DNA of 64,000 nucleotides from assembly GCA_945861535.1 (NCBI GenBank), contig CAMAUZ010000034.1, positions 1 to 64,000 of the forward strand. Direction: 5' to 3'. The stretch's first letter is position 1, and every line of letters starts with the position of its first letter. Made by a program: the position numbers and the translations under genes. The DNA is from Akkermansia muciniphila. Lineage in GTDB: Bacteria > Verrucomicrobiota > Verrucomicrobiia > Limisphaerales > BJHT01. Below, in pieces: positions 18,621 to 27,801 of the stretch. Below the pieces are notes generated by a model that did not search any database, was not told where the DNA came from, and saw nothing but the letters and a program-made list of their open reading frames with translations.

Positions 18621-18680
18621 AATAGCCCAGCCCTTCAGTGCTGGGTCTGCGGTCGATGAATCGGAAAGTCCCGGCAGAGA
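18605..18680. repeat. REP-like palindrome, family A (copy 2)
   Basis: Core AATAGCCCAGCCCTTCAGTG followed by CTGGG (18,621-18,645), then a downstream AAAGTCCCGGCAGAGACGA segment like that after copy 3. It interrupts the PIN-like remnant. Confidence 0.75.
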
Positions 18681-19024
18681 CGAGCGGGGCGGGTGGGCAA
18701 ATATTTCTTTCGTCCATGCTGGGATCTGGTTTGCCACCGACATGCGCCCAGCGATCAAGTGTTGGGTTTGGAACTCGGACATTTTAGTTCGGGACCTTAG
18801 CGGGAGCGGTTCGGCCTCTCGTCGTGCCGCCGGAGGGGGCCGTGAACGCGAGCACTCCAGTCATTCGCGACCAGCAGCCAGCCGGAAACCGGCTTGTTCC
18901 TTTGGGCCGGGCGGCGACCTCTGTCGCGGTTGAGCGGAACGGCATCCATCGGCAAAAAAGGTCTATCTTCCAGCGGGCGGCGAGACGCCGCCCGAACTCG
19001 CAGGCGGGGACGCCTGCGGTACCC

Positions 19025-19180
19025 GTAGCGCAGGTTTCCAAACCTGCTGTATCGCCGATTTCCAAATCGGCACGGGCCGCGGCGTTTCGGGCGGGTGCGG
19101 CAGGTCGGGGCGTTGCGGGTAGCCGGGCGACCAGCGGGTTTGGAAACCCGCGATACAGCAGACTTGGAAGTCTGCGCTAC
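19025..19180. repeat. long palindrome, family C (copy 1)
   Basis: Left arm GTAGCGCAGGTTTCCAAACC continues to CTGCTGTATCG; the right arm reads CGATACAGCAGACTTGGAAG then TCTGCGCTAC. The inner segments TTTCCAAATCGG and TTTGGAAACCCG add nested stems. A second copy is at 43,834. From 19,230 to 19,345 there are further short stems and a tail GACACAGCCGCGCTCC shared with family B. No gene between 18,660 and 19,527. Confidence 0.85.
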
Positions 19181-19527
19181 GCGGCGGCGGTGCGCGCCCC
19201 GCTTGGAGCGCGGCGGCGTGCGCGGAGCATCAACCGCAGCCGTTTGGCCCAATGGGACGCCGCTGATTCCGATGGGTGGCTGCGGGGATTCGGGGCCGCT
19301 GCGGTTGGTCCTCCGCGGACACAGCCGCGCTCCTTGGGTGGCCGTGCCGCCGCTGGATGTTCCGCTCCCCTCTGTGGTCCATCAGAATCCGCTCGACTGG
19401 ATAGGTGCGGCTTGGGCTTCGCGCTTCCACCCCCTTTTCGCCCCGACGGCTTGGCGATGCGCTGCCGCCGCTGTCTGCGGCTATCACTCCTTGATTCCAT
19501 CGGTTCCGCTGTTAGCGTCCGCCGCCC

Positions 19528-22500
19528 ATGAATGAAACGCTGTCCCTTCTCCGGTCCCGCCGCGCGCTGGCGCTGGCGCTTTCACTTTCGTTTGGCGCCC
19601 TGTTTGCGTCGGCCGCCACCGCCGCCGAAGTCGGCAAGGCCACCGGCGGTCCGAAAGTTTCCGGTGCCTCCGACGAAGGCGAGACCGCGATCAAACGTTT
19701 CAAGGTCGCGCCCGGCCTCAAGGTCGATCTCTGGGCCGCCGAGCCGCTGCTCGCCAATCCCGTCGCCATCACCGTTGATGAAAAAGGCCGCTGGTATGTC
19801 GCCGAGACGTTCCGCCACAGCGACGGCGTGCCGGACATTCGCGGCCACATGCACTGGCTCGAACAGGAACTCGCCGCCACCACCATCGCCGACCGGCTCG
19901 CGATTCTGAAAGGCGATCCCAAGATCAACCTCGCCACATTGTCGCAACAGACCGACCGCGTGCGCCGCGTCTGGGACAGCACCGGCAGCGGGCGCGCCGA
20001 CAAGGCGACGGTCTTCGCCGAAGGTTTCAACGATCCGCTCGACGGCATCGGCGCGGGCCTGCTCGCGCGCAAGGGCAACGTCTATTTCACCTGCATCCCC
20101 GACCTCTGGCTCCTGCAGGACACGAAGGACACCGGCGTCGCCGACGTGAAAAAATCCCTTTCGCGCGGCTACGGCGTGCGCACCGCGTTCATCGGCCACG
20201 ACCTGCACGGCCTGCGCATCGGACCGGACGGCAAGCTCTATTTCACCGTCGGCGACCGTGGGGCGACGGCCACCGCCGTGGACGGCAGCAAAGTTGCCAC
20301 GCCGGAAATGGGCGCGGTGTTCCGCTGTAATTTCGATGGCTCGGAACTCGAGGTCTTCTGCACCGGCCTGCGCAATCCGCAGGAACTCACCTTTGACAAA
20401 TGGGGCAACCTCTGGACCGCCGACAACAACTCCGACGCCGGCGATCCCGCGCGCTGGGTCTATCTCGTCGAGGGCGCGGACAACGGCTGGCGCGTCGGCT
20501 GGCAGTTCATCAATCAGCCCAACGCCCGCGGCCCGTGGCTTGCGGAACGCCTCTGCTACCCGCACTTCGAGGGCCAGGCCGCCTACCTCGTCCCGCCCGT
20601 CGCGATCCTCGGCAACGGCCCCTCCGGCATCACCTGCGACACCGGCACCGGCCTGCCCGAGCAGTATCGTGACCGCTTCTTCGTCGCCAATTTCAGCGGC
20701 GGTCCTGGCAACAGCGGCATCTTCTCCGTCTCCGTCACGCCCAAGGGCGCGGGCTTCGAGATGAACAAGCCCGACCAGATGATCTGGAACATCCTCGCGA
20801 CCGACGTTGAGATCGGCGTCGATGGTGGCGCGTACGTTTCCGACTGGGTGAATGGCTGGCCGAAGCCCGGCAAAGGCCGCATCTATCGCATCCACGATCC
20901 CGCCGTGACCGCTTCCGCGCTCGTGCGCGAAACGCAGAAACTCATCGCCGACGGCATGGACACACGGCCTGTCGCCGAGCTGGCGCGACTGCTCGCGCAC
21001 GCCGACATGCGTGTGCGGCGCGAGGCGCAATTCGCACTGGCGGAAAAGGGCTCGGCCGGACTTCCGGCACTCGCCGCCGTCGCCGCGGCCAACGCGAACC
21101 AACTCGCCCGCCTGCACGGCATTTGGGGCCTCGGACAAATCGCCGCCGCTTCGTTGCGGAAGTCCGGCACCGCCGATGCCGCGAGCGTCACGCCGCTCGT
21201 CGCGCTGCTGAATGACAGCGACGCCGAAGTGCGCGCCCAGGCCGCCAAGGTGCTCGGCAGCGCCCGCGCCGCCGGGGCCTTCGACGGCCTGCTCAAACTG
21301 CTCGCCGACGCGAACCCCCGCACGCGCTCGTTCGCCGCCATCGCCATCGGCAAGCTCGGCCGCAAAGAGGCCGCGCCCGCGGTCTTCCGCGTCCTGCGCG
21401 ACGCCGACGACAAAGACCCAGTGCTCCGCCACGCCGCCGTGTTTGGTCTCGTCGGCAGCGGGGATCTCGCGGCGCTCACCGCGGCGACGACCGACTCCTC
21501 GCGCGCCGCCCGCCTCGGCGCGGTCGTCGCGCTGCGCCGGCTGAAAATTCCCGCCGTCGCAAAATTTCTCGCCGACTCCGATCCGCTCGTCGTCGCCGAA
21601 GCGGCCCGCGCGATCAACGACGAGTCGATCACCGCCGCGTTCCCCGAACTTGCCGCGCTCGCGGCGAAGGCCGGCCAGCTCGTCGCGTTTCCCGAAGGCA
21701 CCAAAGAAAAACCCGGCCCGCGTGACGCGATCCTGCGCCGCGTGCTCAATGCCAACCTCCGTCTCGGCACGCCCGGGGCAGCCACCGCGCTCGCGACGTT
21801 CGCCGCCACCGCGACCGCGCCCGAACCCCGCCGCCTCGAGGCCCTCCAGCATCTCGGCGACTGGACCGCGCCCTCCAATCTCGACCGCGTCTCCGGCCTC
21901 TACCGCCCGCTGGCCGCGCGCGACGCCGCCACTGCGCAGGCCGCGCGCCCGGTAATCAATGATCTCGTGAAATCGCCCTCCGCGGCGATCCGCGCGGCCG
22001 CGACCAAGGTCGCCATCCGCCTTAATTTTGGCGGGGCTGATCTTGATCTGCTGGCCATCGTCGCGAACACCGCGGCCGGCTCCGATGCCCGCGTCGATGC
22101 CCTCAAAGCCATGAGCGCGCGCAACGACACGCGCCTGCCGCAGGCCGTGCAACTCGCGCTCAAGGACAAGAGCGAAACGCTGCGCAAGGAAGCCACGCGC
22201 CTCCAGGCCTCGCTCAAGCCCGGCAATGCCACGGCACAATTGGCCGGCGTGCTCGAACGCGGCTCCGTCGGTGAAAAACAAAACGCCCTGACCACCCTCG
22301 GCGGCGTCGCGGGTGCCGAGGCGGACGCCATCCTCGGGCAGTATCTGGACCGCCTGCTCGCCGGTAAACTCGCGCCGGAACTCGAACTGGAAGTGCTCGA
22401 AGCCAGCGCCAAACGCAGCGATGCCACGCTCAAGGACAAGCTCGCGCGCTTCGAAGCCGCGCGTCCGAAGAAGCCCGCCATCGCCGGCTTCCGCGAATGC

Positions 22501-22926
22501 CTCACCGGCGGCAACCCGGCGGAAGGCCGCAAGATTTTCCTCGAACGCGCCGAAGCCTCGTGCGTGCGCTGCCACAAGCTCGGCGACGAAGGCGGCGAGG
22601 TCGGCCCCGTGCTCGACGGCATCGGTGCCAAGCAGAAGCGCGAGTACCTCCTCGAATCCATCGTCGATCCCAACGCCACCATCGCGCCCGGCTTCGACAG
22701 CTTCCTCGTCGTGCTCAAGGACGGTCGCAGCTTCGCCGGTGTGCTCAAGAGCGAGACGCCCACCGAACTCGTCCTCAACTCGCCCGAGGACGGCATCATC
22801 AAGATCACCAAGGCCAACATCACCAAGCGAGAGAAAGGCCAGTCCGCCATGCTCGCCGAGCTGGCGAACGTCCTCAGCAAGCGCGACCTCCGAGACCTCG
22901 TCGAGTTCCTGTCGTCGCTGAAATGA
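19528..22926 (+). CDS. PVC-type heme-binding CxxCH protein with propeller and HEAT repeats
   Basis: A 1132-residue secreted protein of the PVC 'membrane-bound dehydrogenase' type. A signal peptide (about 1-33) leads into a sorbosone-dehydrogenase-like beta-propeller (about 50-465; for example HDLHGLRIGPDGKLYFTVGD and GLRNPQELTFDKWGNLWTAD). HEAT-like alpha repeats follow (about 480-980), then a C-terminal cytochrome-like domain with C1012VRCH and the family segment LLESIVDPNATIAPGF. It is probably a periplasmic or outer-surface redox or sugar-oxidising protein; the substrate is unknown. It is transcribed alone, and a 33-bp inverted repeat begins five bases after its stop. Confidence 0.9.
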   Translation: MNETLSLLRSRRALALALSLSFGALFASAATAAEVGKATGGPKVSGASDEGETAIKRFKVAPGLKVDLWAAEPLLANPVAITVDEKGRWYVAETFRHSDGVPDIRGHMHWLEQELAATTIADRLAILKGDPKINLATLSQQTDRVRRVWDSTGSGRADKATVFAEGFNDPLDGIGAGLLARKGNVYFTCIPDLWLLQDTKDTGVADVKKSLSRGYGVRTAFIGHDLHGLRIGPDGKLYFTVGDRGATATAVDGSKVATPEMGAVFRCNFDGSELEVFCTGLRNPQELTFDKWGNLWTADNNSDAGDPARWVYLVEGADNGWRVGWQFINQPNARGPWLAERLCYPHFEGQAAYLVPPVAILGNGPSGITCDTGTGLPEQYRDRFFVANFSGGPGNSGIFSVSVTPKGAGFEMNKPDQMIWNILATDVEIGVDGGAYVSDWVNGWPKPGKGRIYRIHDPAVTASALVRETQKLIADGMDTRPVAELARLLAHADMRVRREAQFALAEKGSAGLPALAAVAAANANQLARLHGIWGLGQIAAASLRKSGTADAASVTPLVALLNDSDAEVRAQAAKVLGSARAAGAFDGLLKLLADANPRTRSFAAIAIGKLGRKEAAPAVFRVLRDADDKDPVLRHAAVFGLVGSGDLAALTAATTDSSRAARLGAVVALRRLKIPAVAKFLADSDPLVVAEAARAINDESITAAFPELAALAAKAGQLVAFPEGTKEKPGPRDAILRRVLNANLRLGTPGAATALATFAATATAPEPRRLEALQHLGDWTAPSNLDRVSGLYRPLAARDAATAQAARPVINDLVKSPSAAIRAAATKVAIRLNFGGADLDLLAIVANTAAGSDARVDALKAMSARNDTRLPQAVQLALKDKSETLRKEATRLQASLKPGNATAQLAGVLERGSVGEKQNALTTLGGVAGAEADAILGQYLDRLLAGKLAPELELEVLEASAKRSDATLKDKLARFEAARPKKPAIAGFRECLTGGNPAEGRKIFLERAEASCVRCHKLGDEGGEVGPVLDGIGAKQKREYLLESIVDPNATIAPGFDSFLVVLKDGRSFAGVLKSETPTELVLNSPEDGIIKITKANITKREKGQSAMLAELANVLSKRDLRDLVEFLSSLK

Positions 22927-22930
22927 GGAA

Positions 22931-23266
22931 CTTGTAGGAGACGACGTAAGGAGACTCTAACTCCTTCCGCGCAAAACGCGCCCTGAGTCTCGCGGCACTG
23001 GCTGGCTCAAGGCGCGTGGAATCGGAGCGCGGTTTCACGACGTGGGTGCGGCGGGTCAGGACGACTATATCGCTGAACGAGGTTTGAGTCTCGTTACCTC
23101 GACTCCTACAAGGGCGGAAGCGAGACGGTTTTCCATCAGACCCGGGCAGGGAGAGCGAGGCCTTGGTGAACATGGAGGGAGCGGTTCGGCGAGGTCGCGC
23201 CTCTTGTTTCGGAGCACGCTGCTCGCGAAGAAAGAGTTAGAGTCTCCTTACGTCGTCTCCTACAAG
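22931..23266. repeat. inverted-repeat element with 33-bp perfect arms (family D)
   Basis: The 33 bases at 22931-22963 (CTTGTAGGAGACGACGTAAG and on) are the exact reverse complement of 23234-23266. The arms enclose about 270 bp that encode no convincing protein. A third, diverged arm copy (GAGTCTCGTTACCTCGACTC then CTACAAG) lies at about 23,088-23,114. It sits between two convergent genes. It resembles a non-autonomous MITE-like unit or a very large terminator-like palindrome. Related fragments occur near 53,595-53,680. Confidence 0.85.
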
Positions 23267-23273
23267 ACGCCGC

Positions 23274-24971
23274 CTATTTCCCCGGCGGTTTCGTCGCTGC
23301 GGGCGGGGCTTTTTCCGCGGCGTCGCTGCGGGCCTGGGCTTTGGCTTTGATCTCGGCTTTCACTTTGTCCAGCCGCGCGGGCCAGGTGAAGGTCGGCGCG
23401 GTGGCGGGATCGTAGCCGGCGAGATGATCGCGGAGGCGCGTGGCGGGCTTGGAGTATTTCAGCACCGTGTCGCCGAAGACCTCGCGGCAGAGCGCGGCGA
23501 GGCCGGGATCGTATTCGAGCAGCAGGGCGCGGGTGTTCACATGGTTGTGGTCGTGGTCATTTATGCGGTTGTTGTCGAACCACGACTGCACGCCCTCGGC
23601 AAAGTACTCGTGATGATTCACGCCGGCGTATTTGCCCTTCCACAAGCCCGCGGCCATCGCGGCGTCGTAGGTCGCTTTCACGCGGCCGTCGAAAGTCGGG
23701 TCCACATTCACCATGCCGCGCAGGTGGATGTTATGGGCGAACTCGTGGATGAGAATGTTCTCGGCCGCATACGGGTCGCCGGGGAAGGCGAGCAGGTTTT
23801 CCTCGGCGCACGAGCAAAGCGGATCGCGCTGCGAGCCGCCCATGCCGCGCGCGCGGGCGTCCCAATAATCCTTCGGCTTGAGATGCTCCCAACCCGGCAG
23901 TTCGGTGGTGAATTCATTGTGCGCGATGATGCACAGACGCGAGCCGCTCTTGATCATCGCGGCGCGCACGTCCGGGCGTTTGGCGAGCATCAGGTTGATG
24001 AGATAGGCGGCCTCGCGCAGCGCGTAGTCGTTCACTTTTTCCGACGCGAGAATGGGATAGCCCTCGGCCGCGAGATGCTTCCGGTAGAACGCGGGGGCGT
24101 TCAATTCCGGCGGCGGCGGGCCGATGACGGCCAAGGCCGGGGAAGCGGTGGCCGATGCCGACGCGGCAGCGGCAGCGGGCGGCGTTGCGGGCGCGGCTGC
24201 CGTCGCCGTCGCGTTTGCCGAACTCCACAGCACTCCGAGCAGCTTGAACATCGCGGGATCGTGCTGCTCGAGTTCGGCGCGGGTGAACGGGAAGAAATCG
24301 TTGCGCGAAAAATACGCCTCGGTGTTCTCCGCGAAATATTCCTGCGGACTGACCAGCGCGTAGGCGCGGTCGAAGCGCCGGCGTCCCTCGGAATCCTGGC
24401 GCTCGACGCGGTCGTATTTGCCGCCGGCCTTGGCCTGCTCGTAGGCGGCCTTGATGCTCGCGTGGCCGTTGCCCAGGACACGATCGTGATAGGCGTGCGC
24501 CAGTTCGTGCAGCGCGAAGCTGGGCATCCGCCGCGTCTCCGCCGCGAAGCTGCGGACATTCGTGAACTCGACCGCCTTGACCATGTCGGCGTTACGCCCG
24601 TTGGCGCGCAGCCAGCCCGCGCCCGGATGATACTCGGCGCGCGGTCGTACGCCCGGATACTCGGGCGAAAACCACAGCGGCACCTCGCGCAACCGCGCCA
24701 CTGCTTCGGCGGGCACGACGCGGGCGATCTCCTGCAACTGCGTGCGCAGCAGTCCGAGCGCAACGGCGGTCAGGGCCTTGTCGTCGCGCAGCAGTTGCTC
24801 ATTCACGAGCACGGTCCAGCCCTCGATGATGTTGGTCTGAAAGGTGGCCGCAGGGGCCGCAAATGGCAGCAGCAGGAGCGCGAGGAGCGCCGCTGGCCGG
24901 CACCGGAGACGGGAAAATGAAGGCAACGGTTGGCAGGGTGTGTGGAGGCTGGCGGACGATTTCATAGTCAT
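23274..24971 (-). CDS. secreted protein with two tandem gluzincin-type metallopeptidase-like domains
   Basis: A 565-residue protein with a signal peptide (about 1-42). Domain 1 (about 43-250) holds H155ELAH and a downstream QEYFAENTEAYF. A low-complexity Ala/Pro/Ser/Thr linker (about 251-285) follows. Domain 2 (about 290-520) holds H409EFAH and HEYFAEGVQSWF. HExxH plus a downstream Glu is the zinc-site pattern of gluzincins such as the anthrax lethal factor-like group, and both domains keep all of these residues. The spacing is similar (60 and 50 residues), which suggests internal duplication with divergence. Peptidase activity is inferred. A start at 24965 is an alternative. Confidence 0.75.
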   Translation of the reverse strand: MTMKSSASLHTPCQPLPSFSRLRCRPAALLALLLLPFAAPAATFQTNIIEGWTVLVNEQLLRDDKALTAVALGLLRTQLQEIARVVPAEAVARLREVPLWFSPEYPGVRPRAEYHPGAGWLRANGRNADMVKAVEFTNVRSFAAETRRMPSFALHELAHAYHDRVLGNGHASIKAAYEQAKAGGKYDRVERQDSEGRRRFDRAYALVSPQEYFAENTEAYFSRNDFFPFTRAELEQHDPAMFKLLGVLWSSANATATAAAPATPPAAAAASASATASPALAVIGPPPPELNAPAFYRKHLAAEGYPILASEKVNDYALREAAYLINLMLAKRPDVRAAMIKSGSRLCIIAHNEFTTELPGWEHLKPKDYWDARARGMGGSQRDPLCSCAEENLLAFPGDPYAAENILIHEFAHNIHLRGMVNVDPTFDGRVKATYDAAMAAGLWKGKYAGVNHHEYFAEGVQSWFDNNRINDHDHNHVNTRALLLEYDPGLAALCREVFGDTVLKYSKPATRLRDHLAGYDPATAPTFTWPARLDKVKAEIKAKAQARSDAAEKAPPAATKPPGK

Positions 24972-25180
24972 GGCACAAGCTGATGGGCTGAGGTGTTTGG
25001 TCGGATGCTAGCACGGTGAACGGGATTGGGAACACTGGCGGATCGCGGACCGCAAGATTGGGAATTCTTCAACTGGAGCGGTGCCGTTGCATCAAGGCTG
25101 GCCCCGGTGGTGTGGGCATTGGTGGTGGGTCGGAGGGGAAACGGCGCGCTGACGGACGAACTGGTTCGTCGCCGGATCCA

Positions 25181-25450
25181 TCAGGCCGGGCGGGCCGGAT
25201 TAACGACCAGCAGGGCTTCCGCTTTGAGCAAGCCCAGCAGTGTGTTGGCCCGAACGATGGCTTCGAGTTCGTCGTGCTCCGGCGGAGTGAGGCTGCCCTG
25301 AGTGCGCTGCTCGGCGAGGGTTTCGTAACGTGCCTGGGTCTCCTCATCGGCCTGCAGGTTCACCAGCGCGCGCGCCAGCTCGACCGTCAGACTGCGCGAC
25401 AAGGGACGAAAGAGTTTCTCCAGCGCCGTGGTATCACTGACCGATTTCAT
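25181..25450 (-). CDS. small conserved protein, antitoxin-like (orphan)
   Basis: An 89-residue acidic, helical protein (LEKLFRPLSRSLTVELARAL, TPPEHDELEAIVRANTLLGL). It resembles small PVC proteins that commonly stand directly before an HNH endonuclease-type or toxin gene. Here the downstream side (25,036-25,180) holds no partner, so it looks like an orphan. The family function is not established; the antitoxin idea rests only on size and usual context. Confidence 0.6.
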   Translation of the reverse strand: MKSVSDTTALEKLFRPLSRSLTVELARALVNLQADEETQARYETLAEQRTQGSLTPPEHDELEAIVRANTLLGLLKAEALLVVNPARPA

Positions 25451-25541
25451 GGGGCCAAGTTAGGATGCGCGCGGCGGCAATTCCAGCCCTGCTTTCCGGC
25501 GGCACATCGCAATTTTTTGCAGCCGATTTCCCATCTCATTA

Positions 25542-25798
25542 GCACCCGGCTGAAGCCGGGTATCTGTTTAGCGCCAAAGGCGCGGATTAATTCCAGCCTG
25601 GGGCAACGCCCCAGGAAACGAGCCATTTACTATTTGAGCGCTGAAAGCGCGGTCCATCGCGGGGACGGATCATCCTTCAGCAGGAAGATGGCACGGGCTT
25701 TCAGCCCTGAATTCCTTGGCTGGAATCTGACCTGGGGCGTTGCCCCAGTCTGGTATGAGCCGCGCCTTTGGCGCTAAACACATACGAAGCCGGGTGCC
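25542..25798. repeat. long palindrome, family E
   Basis: An imperfect palindrome of about 257 bp with several stems in series: GCACCCGGCT...AGCCGGGTGC at the ends, TTTAGCGCCAAAGGCGCGG against CCGCGCCTTTGGCGCTAAA, and CCTGGGGCAACGCCCCAGG against CCTGGGGCGTTGCCCCAG. Centre near 25,670. A shorter relative with CCCTGGGC/GCCCAGGG stems occurs at 61,830-62,035. Confidence 0.88.
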
Positions 25799-25900
25799 AA
25801 TGAGAGGTGCAAAATACGGAGATGCGCCCACTTTATAGCGGCCCACTTGTTCCTCGCCACACCGTCGGGTGCCGGATTCAATCGCTCCCGGTTTCTGCAC

Positions 25901-27373
25901 ATGTCCAAACCCACCAAATCCCAATGGAACTTCGGCGAGCTGTTTCCCGTCGCTGAAACCCGCCGCGTGTTGTCGGTCACGGAGCTGACCGGCCAGGTCA
26001 AGCGCCTGCTCGAACAGCAGATCGGCCTGGTCTGGGTCACCGGCGAGATCACCAACCTGCGCGTCCAAAGCTCGGGGCACATTTATTTCACGCTCAAGGA
26101 CGCGGCGTCGCAGGTGACGTGCGTGCTGTTCCGCGGCACGACGACGCCCAGCCGGGCACTGCTGGCGGACGGACGGAAGGTCGTGGTGCAGGGCGACGTG
26201 ACGGTTTATGAGCCGCGCGGGCAATACCAGATGGTCGTGCGCTCGATCGAAATGCAAGGCGTCGGCGCGCTCCAGATCGCGTTCGAGAAGCTGAAGCAAA
26301 AGCTCGCCGCCGAGGGCTGGTTCGCGCCCGAGCGCAAGCGTCCCCTGCTCCGCTATCCGCAGCGCATCGGTCTCGTGACCTCGCCGACGGGCGCGGCGAT
26401 TCGCGACGTGCTGCATGTCATCCAGCGCCGGCAGCCGGGCCTCGAGATTGTCTTCGTGCCGTGTCGGGTGCAGGGCGCGGGCGCGGCGGAGGAGATCGCC
26501 ACGGCGGTGCGGTTGCTGAATGAATGGGCCGCTGGAATTGCCACGCCAATCCACGAAAGCGCCGAAGCGGACGCAGGTTCAACCCTTCAACGCTTCAACC
26601 CTTCAACCCCTGCCGCCCTCGATCTGATCCTCGTTACGCGCGGTGGCGGCAGTCTGGAGGATTTGTGGGCGTTCAATGAGGAGGTGGTCGCGCGCGCGAT
26701 TTTCGAGTCGGTGATTCCCGTGGTGTCGGCGGTGGGACACGAGATTGACTTCACGATCAGCGATTTTGTCGCCGACCTGCGCGCGGCGACGCCGAGCGCG
26801 GCGGCGGAGATCATCACGGAGGGAGCGTTTGCGAGCCGGCAGTTGCTGGCGCACGCGCGGGCGCGGATGGCGCAACTGGCCGCGCACCGGCTCGAACGCG
26901 CGCAGTCCGCCGTCGCCGCCGCCGCACACCGGCTGGCGCGGGTGCATCCGCAGCGCCGCGTCGAGGAGCATGGGCAGCGTGTGGACGATCTGCGGGAGGC
27001 GCTGGCGCGCGCGACGCGGGCGGGTTTTCGGCGGACGCAGTTGCGCTGGGAAACCGTGGCGCAGCGGCTCGGACGGCTGCGGCCGGAGGCGCAGGTCGAG
27101 CGGCGACGGCAGGCGCTGAGGGAATTGCGGCGACGCCTCGCCGAGGGAGCGCGGCGGCGGCTGGCGGTGTTGCGAGCGGAGCAATCCCAGTTGGCCGCGC
27201 GCTTGAAGCTCCTCTCGCCGCTCAACGTGCTCGAGCGCGGCTATTCGATCACGCTCGATGCCGACTCGGGGGCTGTGCTCCGTTCCGCCGCCGGGGTGAC
27301 CGCCGGACGGCGGCTGAAGACGCGGCTCAAGGACGGAACGGTGGGCAGCGTGGTCGCCGATGGGATGAACTGA
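25901..27373 (+). CDS. xseA: exodeoxyribonuclease VII large subunit
   Basis: A 490-residue XseA, the catalytic subunit of exonuclease VII, which degrades single-stranded DNA to oligonucleotides in repair. An N-terminal OB-fold (about 18-115; VTGEITNLRVQSSGHIYFTL) precedes the catalytic domain (YPQRIGLVTSPTGAAIRD, LVTRGGGSLEDLWAFNEE, SAVGHEIDFTISD), then a long coiled coil and the closing LLSPLNVLERGYSIT. About 25 residues (near 208-235) between NEWAA and LDLILVTRGGG are extra compared with usual XseA and come from a DNA repeat. ATG 25901 is preferred to 25847. No xseB is adjacent. Confidence 0.95.
   Translation: MSKPTKSQWNFGELFPVAETRRVLSVTELTGQVKRLLEQQIGLVWVTGEITNLRVQSSGHIYFTLKDAASQVTCVLFRGTTTPSRALLADGRKVVVQGDVTVYEPRGQYQMVVRSIEMQGVGALQIAFEKLKQKLAAEGWFAPERKRPLLRYPQRIGLVTSPTGAAIRDVLHVIQRRQPGLEIVFVPCRVQGAGAAEEIATAVRLLNEWAAGIATPIHESAEADAGSTLQRFNPSTPAALDLILVTRGGGSLEDLWAFNEEVVARAIFESVIPVVSAVGHEIDFTISDFVADLRAATPSAAAEIITEGAFASRQLLAHARARMAQLAAHRLERAQSAVAAAAHRLARVHPQRRVEEHGQRVDDLREALARATRAGFRRTQLRWETVAQRLGRLRPEAQVERRRQALRELRRRLAEGARRRLAVLRAEQSQLAARLKLLSPLNVLERGYSITLDADSGAVLRSAAGVTAGRRLKTRLKDGTVGSVVADGMN
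26573..26610. repeat. TTCAACSC tandem repeat inside xseA
   Basis: Four 8- to 9-base units (TTCAACCC, TTCAACGC, TTCAACCC, TTCAACCCC) in frame within xseA, encoding QRFNPSTP and neighbours. Confidence 0.7.
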
Positions 27374-27383
27374 ATGTCGGCTG

Positions 27384-27409
27384 GTGCGGGACGGCCAGCG
27401 ATCCCGCAC
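27384..27409. terminator. hairpin between convergent genes
   Basis: Perfect 8-bp stem GTGCGGGA/TCCCGCAC with a 10-base loop, starting 11 bases after the xseA stop and ending 9 bases from the lipoprotein stop. There is no T-run on either strand, so a terminator role is only suggested by position. Confidence 0.4.
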
Positions 27410-27417
27410 TGGTCGGG

Positions 27418-27801
27418 CTACCGCATGTCGAAGAGGAATTTATTGAAGTCAACAGGCTTGCCCGTCGGGTCGAGGGGCACAGCGGCTATGTATTTCTTGG
27501 CGATCAGATCGGCCCATGACTGCGGCGCGCGGCCCATTTCGTTGAAGTAGCGTTCAATCGCCAGCTTGGTGGCGGGATCCACGGGGGGGCTTTGCGCGGG
27601 TCCGCTGGAGGTCGCTGGCGCAGCCACAGTGGCCGGGGCACGCGGCGCGGGCGGGGTGCCGGGGAGTTCCAAGGTCTGTTCGGCGGGCGGGGCGGCGGAC
27701 GGGGCAAGCGGCGGAGGCTCTGGTCTGCCACACCCGATCAGGAAGCCGACGAGGGCGCCAGCCACGACCACTGAATGGTGGCGAATGGAGAAGTCGTTCA
27801 T
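27418..27801 (-). CDS. small proline-rich lipoprotein
   Basis: A 127-residue protein with a lipoprotein signal (VAGALVGFLIGC, lipid-modified C24), a Pro/Ala-rich spacer (about 26-75) and a short C-terminal domain with AIERYFNEMGRAPQSWADLI and YIAAVPLDPTGKPVDF. Small proteins with this NEMGRAP...DL...Y...P.P.G pattern often accompany Verrucomicrobial pseudopilins. Its ATG overlaps the stop of the upstream pseudopilin gene by 4 bases, so the two are probably co-translated and work together at the envelope. Confidence 0.75.
   Translation of the reverse strand: MNDFSIRHHSVVVAGALVGFLIGCGRPEPPPLAPSAAPPAEQTLELPGTPPAPRAPATVAAPATSSGPAQSPPVDPATKLAIERYFNEMGRAPQSWADLIAKKYIAAVPLDPTGKPVDFNKFLFDMR

Noticed and set aside
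18824..19531. Overlapping frames between the decayed cassette and the PVC-type gene
   Set aside because: They translate family C palindromes and related repeats; no protein family is recognised.
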